From positions 1-39,967 of the forward strand of contig CAIQQJ010000093.1 in NCBI GenBank assembly GCA_903873905.1: a DNA stretch of 39,967 nucleotides. Direction: 5' to 3'. The translations under genes were made by a program, and so were the position numbers. Positions 33,363-39,967 of this stretch are shown here, piece after piece (within the stretch, counting starts at the first letter, position 1; every line of letters starts with the position of its first letter). The notes beneath the pieces are model-generated. The model ran no database searches and had not been told where the DNA came from. It saw only the letters and a list, made by a program, of their open reading frames with translations. Source of the stretch: an uncultured Flavobacteriales bacterium. GTDB taxonomy: Bacteria; Bacteroidota; Bacteroidia; Palsa-965.

Positions 33363-34142
33363 TTAGGTTTTTTTCTGTAATTTTTTTGGAAGGAAAGAAA
33401 AGAAAGTATCTCCGCGCAATCCTAAACGAAGTGTTTCCAATGGAATGGCATCATCATAAGCAATGTTTCCAAGGTTGACATTCGAACCAAATAATTTTAT
33501 GAAATAGATCTGTTGACCTTTCTGCGGAGCTTCCCATAAAATATTTTCAGGTTTTACCTTGGCAATTATCTTATTGATAAGCAGCGTGTGTGCTTGTCCA
33601 TTACGATGATAAATTCCTACAGTACCACTTTCACGTGCCTCTGCAATAACTTTCCATGAACCAGCCTCCAATTCCTTCAACATCATGGAAGTCCATTTGT
33701 TGGGATGAATTATAATTCCCTCTTCCTTAGATCCAACTTCGGAAAGCACAGTAAAATGTTTCGAAAGTTTTCGAATCAATTCACACTTTTCATCGTGCTC
33801 AATATTGATACAACCATCTGAAACCTCAGCATGATCAAGTTTAAGTTTTGTTGCGAATTTGATATACTCATCAACCATCCCGCGGACAAGGAATGCTTCG
33901 AATAAGGTTCCACCCAAATACACACGGAAACCAGCCTCTTTATAAAGTTTAATTTTTGTCTCCAGATTTTTTGTGACAACTGAAGTGCCAAAACCCAATT
34001 TTACTATATCAACAAAATCTGCTGAAGCATCAATGAAATGTTCAGCTTGCTTGATCCCCAATCCTTTATCCATTACCATGGTCAAGCCTTTTTTACGTGG
34101 GCGGTCGGGGCGGTCGGGGAGATGTGGGAGATTTACATTCAT
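33363..34142 (-). CDS. Phosphosulfolactate synthase (ComA)-like protein
   Basis: A 259-residue cytoplasmic TIM-barrel protein of the ComA family, which adds sulfite to phosphoenolpyruvate to give phosphosulfolactate. Family features: GLTMVMDKGLG, FVDIVKLGFGTSVV, VYLGGTLFEAF, HAEVSDGCINI, LSEVGSKEEG and LWEAPQKGQQIYFI. ComA was defined in coenzyme M synthesis of methanogens; in Bacteroidota a different product, such as a sulfonate or sulfonolipid precursor, is more likely (inference). The start is the ATG at 34142; the GTG at 34166 lies within the -7 box. It leads a five-gene unit. Confidence 0.85.
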   Translation of the reverse strand: MNVNLPHLPDRPDRPRKKGLTMVMDKGLGIKQAEHFIDASADFVDIVKLGFGTSVVTKNLETKIKLYKEAGFRVYLGGTLFEAFLVRGMVDEYIKFATKLKLDHAEVSDGCINIEHDEKCELIRKLSKHFTVLSEVGSKEEGIIIHPNKWTSMMLKELEAGSWKVIAEARESGTVGIYHRNGQAHTLLINKIIAKVKPENILWEAPQKGQQIYFIKLFGSNVNLGNIAYDDAIPLETLRLGLRGDTFFSFLPKKLQKKT

Positions 34143-34165
34143 GATTTTACTTCTTGATATGGGCA

Positions 34166-34173
34166 CAAAACTA
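34166..34173 (-). promoter_or_regulatory. -7 promoter box of the phosphosulfolactate synthase-like operon
   Basis: TAGTTTTG on the minus strand is an exact TAnnTTTG match, ending 23 bp before the ATG at 34142. It gives a short leader and rules out the upstream GTG start. No good -33 element is visible. Confidence 0.5.
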
Positions 34174-34428
34174 AATAAAAAATGAACGCATTGACCTACC
34201 TTTTGGTGAAGATCATATATTAACTAGTTTGGGTCAATTAATGCAAATAGTTTTTCTTTGAATCAAATCAACCAAGCCCATTTGTTCTTGTAAATTTATT
34301 TGGAACACAAGGATTAGGTTCGACGTTCACTAGTTCGTTTGGATTATCAAACCTATTTCATTTTTCAAGTCTGAATTGATTTGTAAAATAAATTCAAATT
34401 CACACAACGAAATATTTCAATCAGAATT

Positions 34429-35823
34429 TTAATCCAATCGACGATAAGACTCGATGATTTCATTCAATCCTGTGTTCTCTTTTAGGGCAGGACGAAATTC
34501 AAAAATGGTACTATGCTTGTCAAAGTCCAATGACAAAGCCCGATGCAAATAAGAAAGTGCTTCCTGTTTTTTTCCTAGACTCAACAAATACGCAGACATT
34601 CTATAATTCAATTCAGCATTTTGTGGATGGTATTTGATTCCTTCCATTAAAGTTTCCATTGCCATATTGCAATGTTCCATTTCAAATTGCACTCCAGAAA
34701 AATCCAACCAGATATTCGGATTTTCAGGTTCCAATTCCACCACTTTTTTATAAGCCATTTCCGCTTCTTCCTGAAATCCCATTTTCAATTGAAGATCACC
34801 GAAAATGTACCAGTATTCTGCATTGTCAGGAACAATGTCAATCGCCTTTTTTACATAGTGAATTCCTTCTTGCAAACGATTTTGTTGCTCCAGAATAATT
34901 CCGCTTCCCAACCAAGCATCTGCATATTCGGGATCTATTCGTGTTGCGCGATTGTAGTGTACCAACGCTTGGTCGAAATCATTTTTTTTCTCGAAACATT
35001 CTCCGAGATAATAATGTGTGTCCGCACGAGGTTCTTCAAACTTGAAAGTTTCCTTATATGTCTCAATGGCCTCATCAATTAATCCAGTCGCTGCTAGTGC
35101 ATTTGCTTTATTAAAAAGTGCAGAAGGAAAATCTTCCTTAATTACCAATGCATATTCATAAGCTTCTAGTGCTTTTTCATACAAACCGCTTCTGCTATAT
35201 GCAACGCCCAGGTTAAACCAAGTTTGAGGATTATAAGGCCGAACATCTGTGAATTTATTGAAAAAGTGAATGCTTTCTTCCTGATCGTTCACCATTTCAT
35301 AGCAATACGCTAGTTCATTCTGTGCATTTTCATAATCAGGATTTATTGCAAGCACACGTCGAAGTAAAGGAATCGCTTCTTTGTGGCGCCCCATATTTGT
35401 ATATTCAAAAGCACAACAAAATTTCACTTCTTCTTCAGGAACATCATATTCACCAGCACGCTTGTAACTGAGCATTGCTTTTTCATGCAAACCCATTTGT
35501 CCATAAATACTTCCACGTGTCATGTGAATCTCTCCAAAAAAAGGTTCCATTCGTTCTGCCTCATCAAGAATTTCCAATGCAACCTGATTTTCACCAAGTT
35601 GAACATGAACCTGAGCTTTGAGCACAATGAACAAGGGAGAAAAAGGATGCTGATTTCTAGCAATCGCAATTACCTCAAGCGCTTTCCGATTCTGGACAGC
35701 TTGCATATAGTGTTCTGCGAGTTCTTCAAGTTCCTCTTCATCAAAAAAAGAGGAGGACTTTCCACTTAACATCGCTTCAAACCGTTCTACCAAGCCATCA
35801 TCTATATTTGGCGTATCATCCAT
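34429..35823 (-). CDS. Tetratricopeptide repeat protein
   Basis: A 464-residue protein without signal peptide or membrane segment. From about residue 30 onward it is built of roughly twelve TPR units (for example PQTWFNLGVAYSRSGLYEKA, ADTHYYLGECFEKKNDFDQA, AEYWYIFGDLQLKMGFQEEA), with the W/L/G/Y/A/P pattern of the 34-residue repeat. The N-terminus is acidic (DDTPNIDDGLVERF). It is a protein-interaction scaffold; partners are unknown. It is transcribed alone, divergently from glmM. Confidence 0.93.
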   Translation of the reverse strand: MDDTPNIDDGLVERFEAMLSGKSSSFFDEEELEELAEHYMQAVQNRKALEVIAIARNQHPFSPLFIVLKAQVHVQLGENQVALEILDEAERMEPFFGEIHMTRGSIYGQMGLHEKAMLSYKRAGEYDVPEEEVKFCCAFEYTNMGRHKEAIPLLRRVLAINPDYENAQNELAYCYEMVNDQEESIHFFNKFTDVRPYNPQTWFNLGVAYSRSGLYEKALEAYEYALVIKEDFPSALFNKANALAATGLIDEAIETYKETFKFEEPRADTHYYLGECFEKKNDFDQALVHYNRATRIDPEYADAWLGSGIILEQQNRLQEGIHYVKKAIDIVPDNAEYWYIFGDLQLKMGFQEEAEMAYKKVVELEPENPNIWLDFSGVQFEMEHCNMAMETLMEGIKYHPQNAELNYRMSAYLLSLGKKQEALSYLHRALSLDFDKHSTIFEFRPALKENTGLNEIIESYRRLD

Positions 35824-35829
35824 AGACCG

Positions 35830-35855
35830 GTTATAAATTTGTTATAACAAAGATA
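35830..35855 (-). promoter_or_regulatory. Promoter of the TPR gene with adjoining dyad
   Basis: TATCTTTG (35855-35848, minus strand) is an exact -7 box, 25 bp before the ATG. Directly downstream, GTTATAA-ATTTG-TTATAAC (35830-35848) is a perfect 7-bp-arm inverted repeat placed over the expected transcript start, a suitable place for a repressor. Confidence 0.5.
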
Positions 35856-35975
35856 CGCTATTCGCCTACGAATGTTGCCAAATGGCTGTTAAACCATCAA
35901 AAAAAATCATTTGAACCGCACTTACGGTTGTTAGTATGTTTCGAAAAAAAACGGTTCACTTTTTTTTACCCGATG

Positions 35976-35983
35976 TATCTTTG
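35976..35983 (+). promoter_or_regulatory. -7 promoter box of glmM
   Basis: TATCTTTG is an exact TAnnTTTG match 26 bp before the GTG start. The -33 region (near 35953) has no TTTG. Confidence 0.55.
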
Positions 35984-36009
35984 CAGTCCAATTTAAAATC
36001 TAGTTATAA

Positions 36010-37416
36010 GTGGCATTGATAAAATCTATTTCCGGAATACGTGGTACCATCGGTGGTCGTCCTGGCGAAGGACTTAGTCCTGTTGACGTTGTGAAATTTA
36101 CAGCTGCTTATGGAACTTGGCTAAAACGACGTGCTGGTGAAAAAACGAAAATCCGAATTGTTGTAGGCCGTGATGCTCGCATTTCGGGTGAAATGGTAAA
36201 TCGTCTTGTTACAGGAACTTTGATGGGCCTGGGAATCGACATTACTGACATTGGTCTTTCAACAACACCAACAGTTGAAGTTGCGGTTATTGCTGAAAAA
36301 GCTTCTGGTGGAATTATCTTGACAGCCAGTCATAATCCAAAACAGTGGAACGCATTGAAATTGCTCAATGAAAAAGGTGAATTCATTTCAGGAAAAGATG
36401 GTGAAGACGTTTTGGCAATTGCGGAAAAAGAAGATTATACTTTTACAGAAGTGAGTGCCTTGGGAAAAGTAATTTACAACGATACATACATTCAATTCCA
36501 TATTGATCAAATTCTTGCACTTCCGCTTGTTGATATTAATGCAATTAAAGAGAAAAATTTCCGAGTTGCAGTTGATGCAGTGAATTCTACTGGTGGAATT
36601 GCTGTTCCAATGTTATTAAGAGCATTGGGTGTTGAAAACATTACTGAATTATATTGCGAACCAACTGGAGAATTTTCACATAATCCAGAACCGCTTCCTG
36701 AAAACCTACGCGACATTGCAAAAGTAGTGCTGAAGAGCAAATCCCATTTGGGAATTGTAGTGGATCCTGATGTGGATCGTTTGGCTATTGTTTGTGAAGA
36801 TGGAGAAATGTTCGGTGAAGAATATACGCTTGTCGCTGTTGCTGATTATGTTTTACAAAACAATAAAAATGGCAATACTGTTTCCAATTTATCATCCACT
36901 CGTGCTTTACGTGATGTGACAGAAAAATCTGGCGGAAAATATTTTTCATCTGCCGTTGGTGAAGTGAATGTGGTGGACATGATGAAAGCAAATAATGCAG
37001 TAATCGGTGGTGAAGGTAATGGTGGTGTAATTTATCCGGAATTCCATTATGGCCGTGATGCTTTGGTAGGAATTGCATTGTTCCTCACGCACCTTGCCAA
37101 ATACGGAAAAAGTTGTTCCATGTTGAGATCTTCTTATCCTGATTATCACATTTCAAAAAACAAGATTGAGTTGACTCCTGAAGTGAATGTCGATGCTATT
37201 CTTTCGGGTATTCAAGCGAAATATAAAAAGCAACCTGTCAATACTGTTGACGGAGTAAAAATTGAATTTGAAAATGAATGGGTTCACTTGCGTCGTTCCA
37301 ATACAGAACCGATCATTCGAATTTATTCTGAAAGTGAATCGGAATCAACTGCTAATAATCTTGCGAATAAAATCATTACAGATATTCGTGAATTAATTAA
37401 AGAGCAACAAGCTTAA
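36010..37416 (+). CDS. glmM: Phosphoglucosamine mutase (phosphohexomutase family)
   Basis: A 468-residue cytoplasmic alpha-D-phosphohexomutase. It has ISGIRGTIGGRPGEGL at the start, the phosphoserine loop TASHNPKQWN with Ser107, the metal loop DPDVDRLAIV, the sugar-binding GEGNGGVIYPEFHYGRD and the phosphate-binding RRSNTEPIIRIYSES. In Bacteroidota this form is annotated as GlmM, converting glucosamine-6-phosphate to glucosamine-1-phosphate for peptidoglycan and LPS; phosphomannomutase activity cannot be excluded. The start is GTG, placed by the conserved N-terminus. Confidence 0.9.
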   Translation: MALIKSISGIRGTIGGRPGEGLSPVDVVKFTAAYGTWLKRRAGEKTKIRIVVGRDARISGEMVNRLVTGTLMGLGIDITDIGLSTTPTVEVAVIAEKASGGIILTASHNPKQWNALKLLNEKGEFISGKDGEDVLAIAEKEDYTFTEVSALGKVIYNDTYIQFHIDQILALPLVDINAIKEKNFRVAVDAVNSTGGIAVPMLLRALGVENITELYCEPTGEFSHNPEPLPENLRDIAKVVLKSKSHLGIVVDPDVDRLAIVCEDGEMFGEEYTLVAVADYVLQNNKNGNTVSNLSSTRALRDVTEKSGGKYFSSAVGEVNVVDMMKANNAVIGGEGNGGVIYPEFHYGRDALVGIALFLTHLAKYGKSCSMLRSSYPDYHISKNKIELTPEVNVDAILSGIQAKYKKQPVNTVDGVKIEFENEWVHLRRSNTEPIIRIYSESESESTANNLANKIITDIRELIKEQQA

Positions 37417-37433
37417 TTTGAAGATTTCAAATT
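37415..37433. repeat. Palindrome AATTTGAA-GAT-TTCAAATT after glmM
   Basis: Perfect 8-bp arms overlap the glmM stop codon. It shares its arms with palindromes at 5295-5313 and 9125-9140. No T-run follows. Confidence 0.45.
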
Positions 37434-37721
37434 GAGGATTCGTTCTTTCACTTTTTCCAATTGATCATTTTTTAATCCTTGGGGATTGGTGACGTGAACA
37501 GGGAGTTAAAAGAGCATAATTGATACTTTCCTGGAACAAAACACTTCTCACTCCTCATTCATGCGTCCTTTGTCCCTTTTTGCCTTTCCTGACATTTTCC
37601 AGACAATAATATTTTGACACATCCTAACTTAGAATTGATATTCAACAATAAGAACCATTGAATTTTGAGTTTTTGAATTTTTGAATATTACCTTTGATTA
37701 TTGAATTTTACCGCCATAATT
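37417..37721. other. Intergenic region between glmM and the cysteine desulfurase
   Basis: These 305 bp carry no supported gene. The left end holds the palindrome at 37415-37433. The middle is unremarkable. The right end (37655-37712) has several copies of TTTTGA/TTGAATTTT and the promoter of the next gene. Confidence 0.65.
37664..37696 (+). promoter_or_regulatory. Promoter of the cysteine desulfurase gene
   Basis: TTTG at 37664-37667, a 21-bp spacer, then TACCTTTG at 37689-37696, a full match to the Bacteroidota consensus. The ATG follows 26 bp later. Confidence 0.65.
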
Positions 37722-38861
37722 ATGAAAGTCTATTTTGATAACGCCGCAACAACAGCTCTTGACAAAGAAGTTCTTGATGCAATGATGCCGTTGATGACCG
37801 AACATTACGGAAACCCTTCCTCCATTCATGCATATGGAAGACAGACACGCGCCTTACTTGAGCAGGCACGTAAGACTGTTGCACGGCTATTGGATTGTTC
37901 TCCCTCAGAAATATTTTTCACTTCAGGCGGAACAGAAGCCGATAACATGGCTATTCGCTGTTCCATCGAAGGTTTGGGCATTAAACACGCCATAACTTCT
38001 CCAATTGAACATCATGCAGTTTTGCATACGCTTGAGGCAATGGCTGATCGAGGTTTCATCAAATTGAGCATGGTGAAACTTGGACCAAATGGTCACATCG
38101 ATTTGCAGCATTTGGAAGAGCTTTTGAAAACCAATGAACGTTCTTATGTTTCATTGATGCATGCAAATAATGAAATTGGAAATCTTCTTCCCATAAAGAG
38201 AGTAGGGGAGATTTGTAAAAAATACAATGCCATTTTTCAATCCGATACTGTCCAAACTGTTGGTCATTATAACATCGACGTTAAAGAAATCAATGCCCAT
38301 TTTTTGAATTGTGCTGCTCACAAATTTCATGGACCAAAAGGTGTAGGCTTTATTTATATCAACAGTGACATTCAAATTGCGCCAATGATTATTGGTGGAG
38401 CACAAGAAAGAAACATGCGTGGCGGAACTGAGAATGTTTATGGAATTATAGGTTTGGCAAAAGCAATGGAAATTGCATACCGTGATTTGACAAAACATCA
38501 GGAATATATTCTTGGATTAAAAAATTACATGATTCAGGAATTGGAAAAAAATCTTCCAGGTGTCTCCTTTAATGGTGATGCATTGGGCAATTCACTTTAT
38601 ACAGTGCTGAATGTTTGTTTGCCTCCAACTGAAAATGCTGAAATGTTGGTTTTTAATTTGGACATAAATGGAATTGCAGCATCAGCAGGAAGTGCTTGTT
38701 CATCTGGAAGCAACATGGGTTCACATGTATTACACGCAATTGGAACAGACATGTCTCGTCCTTCTGTTCGTTTTTCTTTTAGCAAATACAACACAAAAGA
38801 GGAAATTGATTATACCATTTCCAAATTGAAGGAATTATTTCCTGTAGCAATGAAGAATTGA
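37722..38861 (+). CDS. Cysteine desulfurase (NifS/IscS-like, class V aminotransferase)
   Basis: A 379-residue PLP enzyme that takes sulfur from cysteine for Fe-S clusters and thio-modified molecules. The start is VYFDNAATTALDKEV; ITSPIEHHAV holds the PLP-stacking His; CAAHKFHGPKG has the Schiff-base Lys201; SAGSACSSGSN carries the catalytic Cys326; and RPSVRFSFSKYNTKEEID closes the family pattern. I chose the ATG at 37722 over an upstream TTG. It stands alone with its own promoter and terminator; no IscU or SUF gene is adjacent. Confidence 0.93.
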   Translation: MKVYFDNAATTALDKEVLDAMMPLMTEHYGNPSSIHAYGRQTRALLEQARKTVARLLDCSPSEIFFTSGGTEADNMAIRCSIEGLGIKHAITSPIEHHAVLHTLEAMADRGFIKLSMVKLGPNGHIDLQHLEELLKTNERSYVSLMHANNEIGNLLPIKRVGEICKKYNAIFQSDTVQTVGHYNIDVKEINAHFLNCAAHKFHGPKGVGFIYINSDIQIAPMIIGGAQERNMRGGTENVYGIIGLAKAMEIAYRDLTKHQEYILGLKNYMIQELEKNLPGVSFNGDALGNSLYTVLNVCLPPTENAEMLVFNLDINGIAASAGSACSSGSNMGSHVLHAIGTDMSRPSVRFSFSKYNTKEEIDYTISKLKELFPVAMKN

Positions 38862-38885
38862 TTCTTTAGTAAAAAGTTTTAATGC

Positions 38886-38917
38886 AAAAAGTCCTTCGAA
38901 TTCGAGGGACTTTTTTT
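38886..38917 (+). terminator. Rho-independent terminator of the cysteine desulfurase gene
   Basis: AAAAAGTCCTTCG (38886-38898) pairs with CGAGGGACTTTTT (38903-38915) around an AATT loop, with one G-T wobble, and ends in seven T residues. The A-run on the left makes it usable in both directions, but only the left gene is close. Confidence 0.9.
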
Positions 38918-38955
38918 ATGGAATGAAGTGAATGTTCATCCTGTCTTAAATAAAC

Positions 38956-38963
38956 TAATTTTG
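38956..38963 (+). promoter_or_regulatory. -7 promoter box of the MORN_2-repeat gene
   Basis: TAATTTTG is an exact TAnnTTTG match 44 bp before the ATG. No clear -33 TTTG at the usual distance. Confidence 0.45.
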
Positions 38964-39007
38964 TTTTCAAATCTCTAAGAAAAACTCAAAGCCAAACCCT
39001 CCCTTAA

Positions 39008-39967
39008 ATGAAAAACCTATCGCTATTACTTGTTTTTTTCTCCCTGAATTTCATTGCTGTTCAAGCCCAAACTTCAGGATTTACGAATAGAGCTGAAGCA
39101 AAAAATGTGATGAAGGATAGTTTGAAAGATGGAAAGTGGGTTGAATATGTTGATGAAGATGGCACAAGTTTGGAATCATCAAATGGTGCATTTGGATATT
39201 TCCTTTCCACCTTTTTGAAAGATACCGCAATTGGAATTTCAAGAGGATATTTGATAAATGGAAAATTAAGAATTGAGATTCCCTATACAAAAGGAAAGAT
39301 CAATGGAACCGTGAGAAGATATTATGAAAGTGGGAAAATCGAACAAGAGTTGAATTTTCTAATGGACAAACAAAATGGCTGGACAAAATATTATTTTGAA
39401 AATGGACAAATTTCTAGCCAAGGCAATTTTGTAAATGATACTGTCGTTGGAGTGGCAACTTCATACTTTGAAAATGGAAAAATTTCTATGATAGGGGCTT
39501 ATAAAAATGGTTTGAAAGCTGGTACACACAAAGAATATTATGAAAATGGAAATTTGAGCTCTGAAACAAATTACAATGACGGACTGACAGATGGCTCAGC
39601 AAAAATATTTTTTGAAAATGGAACGGTGCAGAACGAAGCAACTTATTTCAATGGAAACATTGTTGGAATGGAAAAAGAATATTACGAAGATGGAAAAACT
39701 GCAAGAGAAACTTCTTGGGATAATGGAGAAAAGAATGGCAATGAAATTGAATATTTTGAAAATGGAAAAATAAAACGGAAGGCTTCCTATAAAACAGGAT
39801 TGGAAAATGGACTCTTTAATGAATATTTTGAAAATGGAAATATTTCTTCAGAAAAGATCTATGTAGATGGACAACAGGACGGAATTGAAAAAGAGTATTT
39901 TGAAAGCGGTAAAGTGCAATTTGAATCAACTTTTAGAAATGGTGATCAAATAGGAGATGCAATAGAA
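39008..39967 (+). CDS. Exported MORN_2/YwqK-like repeat protein (partial, cut by window edge)
   Basis: Open from the ATG at 39008 to the window end, 320 codons without a stop, so the C-terminus is outside. Residues 1-21 are a signal peptide (NLSLLLVFFSLNFIAVQAQ). Residues 100-315 are nine consecutive 24-residue repeats of the form GxxKEYFENGKISSExxYxNGxxx (for example GTHKEYYENGNLSSETNY and GNEIEYFENGKIKRKASY), the MORN_2 type found in YwqK-family proteins. These form beta-hairpin arrays on the cell surface or in the periplasm. The repeats also show at DNA level as a 72-bp period over 39305-39952. The role is unknown. Confidence 0.8.
   Translation, partial: MKNLSLLLVFFSLNFIAVQAQTSGFTNRAEAKNVMKDSLKDGKWVEYVDEDGTSLESSNGAFGYFLSTFLKDTAIGISRGYLINGKLRIEIPYTKGKINGTVRRYYESGKIEQELNFLMDKQNGWTKYYFENGQISSQGNFVNDTVVGVATSYFENGKISMIGAYKNGLKAGTHKEYYENGNLSSETNYNDGLTDGSAKIFFENGTVQNEATYFNGNIVGMEKEYYEDGKTARETSWDNGEKNGNEIEYFENGKIKRKASYKTGLENGLFNEYFENGNISSEKIYVDGQQDGIEKEYFESGKVQFESTFRNGDQIGDAIE
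39305..39952 (+). repeat. Nine tandem 72-bp coding repeats
   Basis: Each unit encodes 24 residues and contains a recognisable TATTTTGAAAATGGAAA-like core. Copies have diverged at most third positions except in this core, so the array is old rather than freshly expanded. A tenth unit begins at 39953 and is cut by the window edge. Confidence 0.8.

Noticed and set aside
34143-34428. Hidden small gene or RNA between the phosphosulfolactate synthase-like and TPR genes
   Set aside because: No open frame with a plausible start, no cloverleaf and no hairpin with a T-run; only the promoter at 34166-34173 can be supported.
37415-37433. Terminator of glmM
   Set aside because: The hairpin is AT-only in its arms and no T-run follows; it is kept only as a palindrome.
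39305-39952. Possible CRISPR or satellite array
   Set aside because: The 72-bp repeats are in frame, code for MORN_2 units and have no spacers.

Overview
The window is AT-rich chromosomal DNA from a member of the Bacteroidota. The evidence is the promoter style (TAnnTTTG -7 boxes, in places with TTTG 19-21 bp upstream), the general lack of Shine-Dalgarno sequences, and the gene content: an outer-surface LytS/LytTR pair with a propeller sensor, a DUF2520-KdsC-UbiA-Maf gene string, BshB1 of bacillithiol synthesis, DUF5808, and MORN_2/YwqK-like secreted proteins. I cannot place it below class level. No insertion sequence, prophage, CRISPR array or recognisable defence system is visible; this is mostly core genome with a few unusual members.

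Layout. 1-5043 (minus strand) runs from a CPx-type metal P-ATPase into an FkbM methyltransferase, a GT4 glycosyltransferase and a formyltransferase-like protein cut by the left edge. 5131-5241 holds tRNA-His(GTG) with its own promoter and hairpin terminator. 5367-9125 (plus) encodes a propeller histidine kinase and a LytTR response regulator. 9147-16867 (minus) holds a coiled-coil HTH protein, a periplasmic thioredoxin-like protein, an OPT and a POT peptide transporter, and a dipeptidyl peptidase IV, which together look like a peptide scavenging module. 16969-20346 (plus) has a GlcD-type FAD oxidase and two unrecognised exported proteins, one with a remarkable lysine-rich stretch.

20428-28591 (minus) reads as one long transcription unit: ccmB, ccmC, a ccmD-like gene, ccmE and ccmF for cytochrome c maturation, followed by a DUF2520 oxidoreductase, a KdsC-type phosphatase, a UbiA prenyltransferase and Maf. 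CcmE carries Cys in place of the usual heme-binding His (CxxxY), the variant System I type, and no CcmH is present here. A diheme cytochrome c lipoprotein (28772-29656, minus) with its own terminator and a palindromic promoter lies just upstream, a natural client of this machinery.

29965-31302 (plus) carries a glutathione peroxidase and BshB1, both thiol/redox functions. 31326-34142 (minus) is a tight five-gene unit: phosphosulfolactate synthase-like, rhodanese, DedA, AroE, DUF5808. A TPR protein (minus) and GlmM (plus) diverge at 35824-36009. A cysteine desulfurase with a strong terminator follows, and the window ends inside a secreted protein made of nine 24-residue MORN_2-type repeats.

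The best leads for something unusual are the Cys-type CcmE system with its atypical CcmC, the formyltransferase/GINT1-like fusion at the left edge, the lysine-rich exported protein, and the palindrome-rich cytochrome promoter, which contains a BlaI/CopY-like TACAnnTGTA core.
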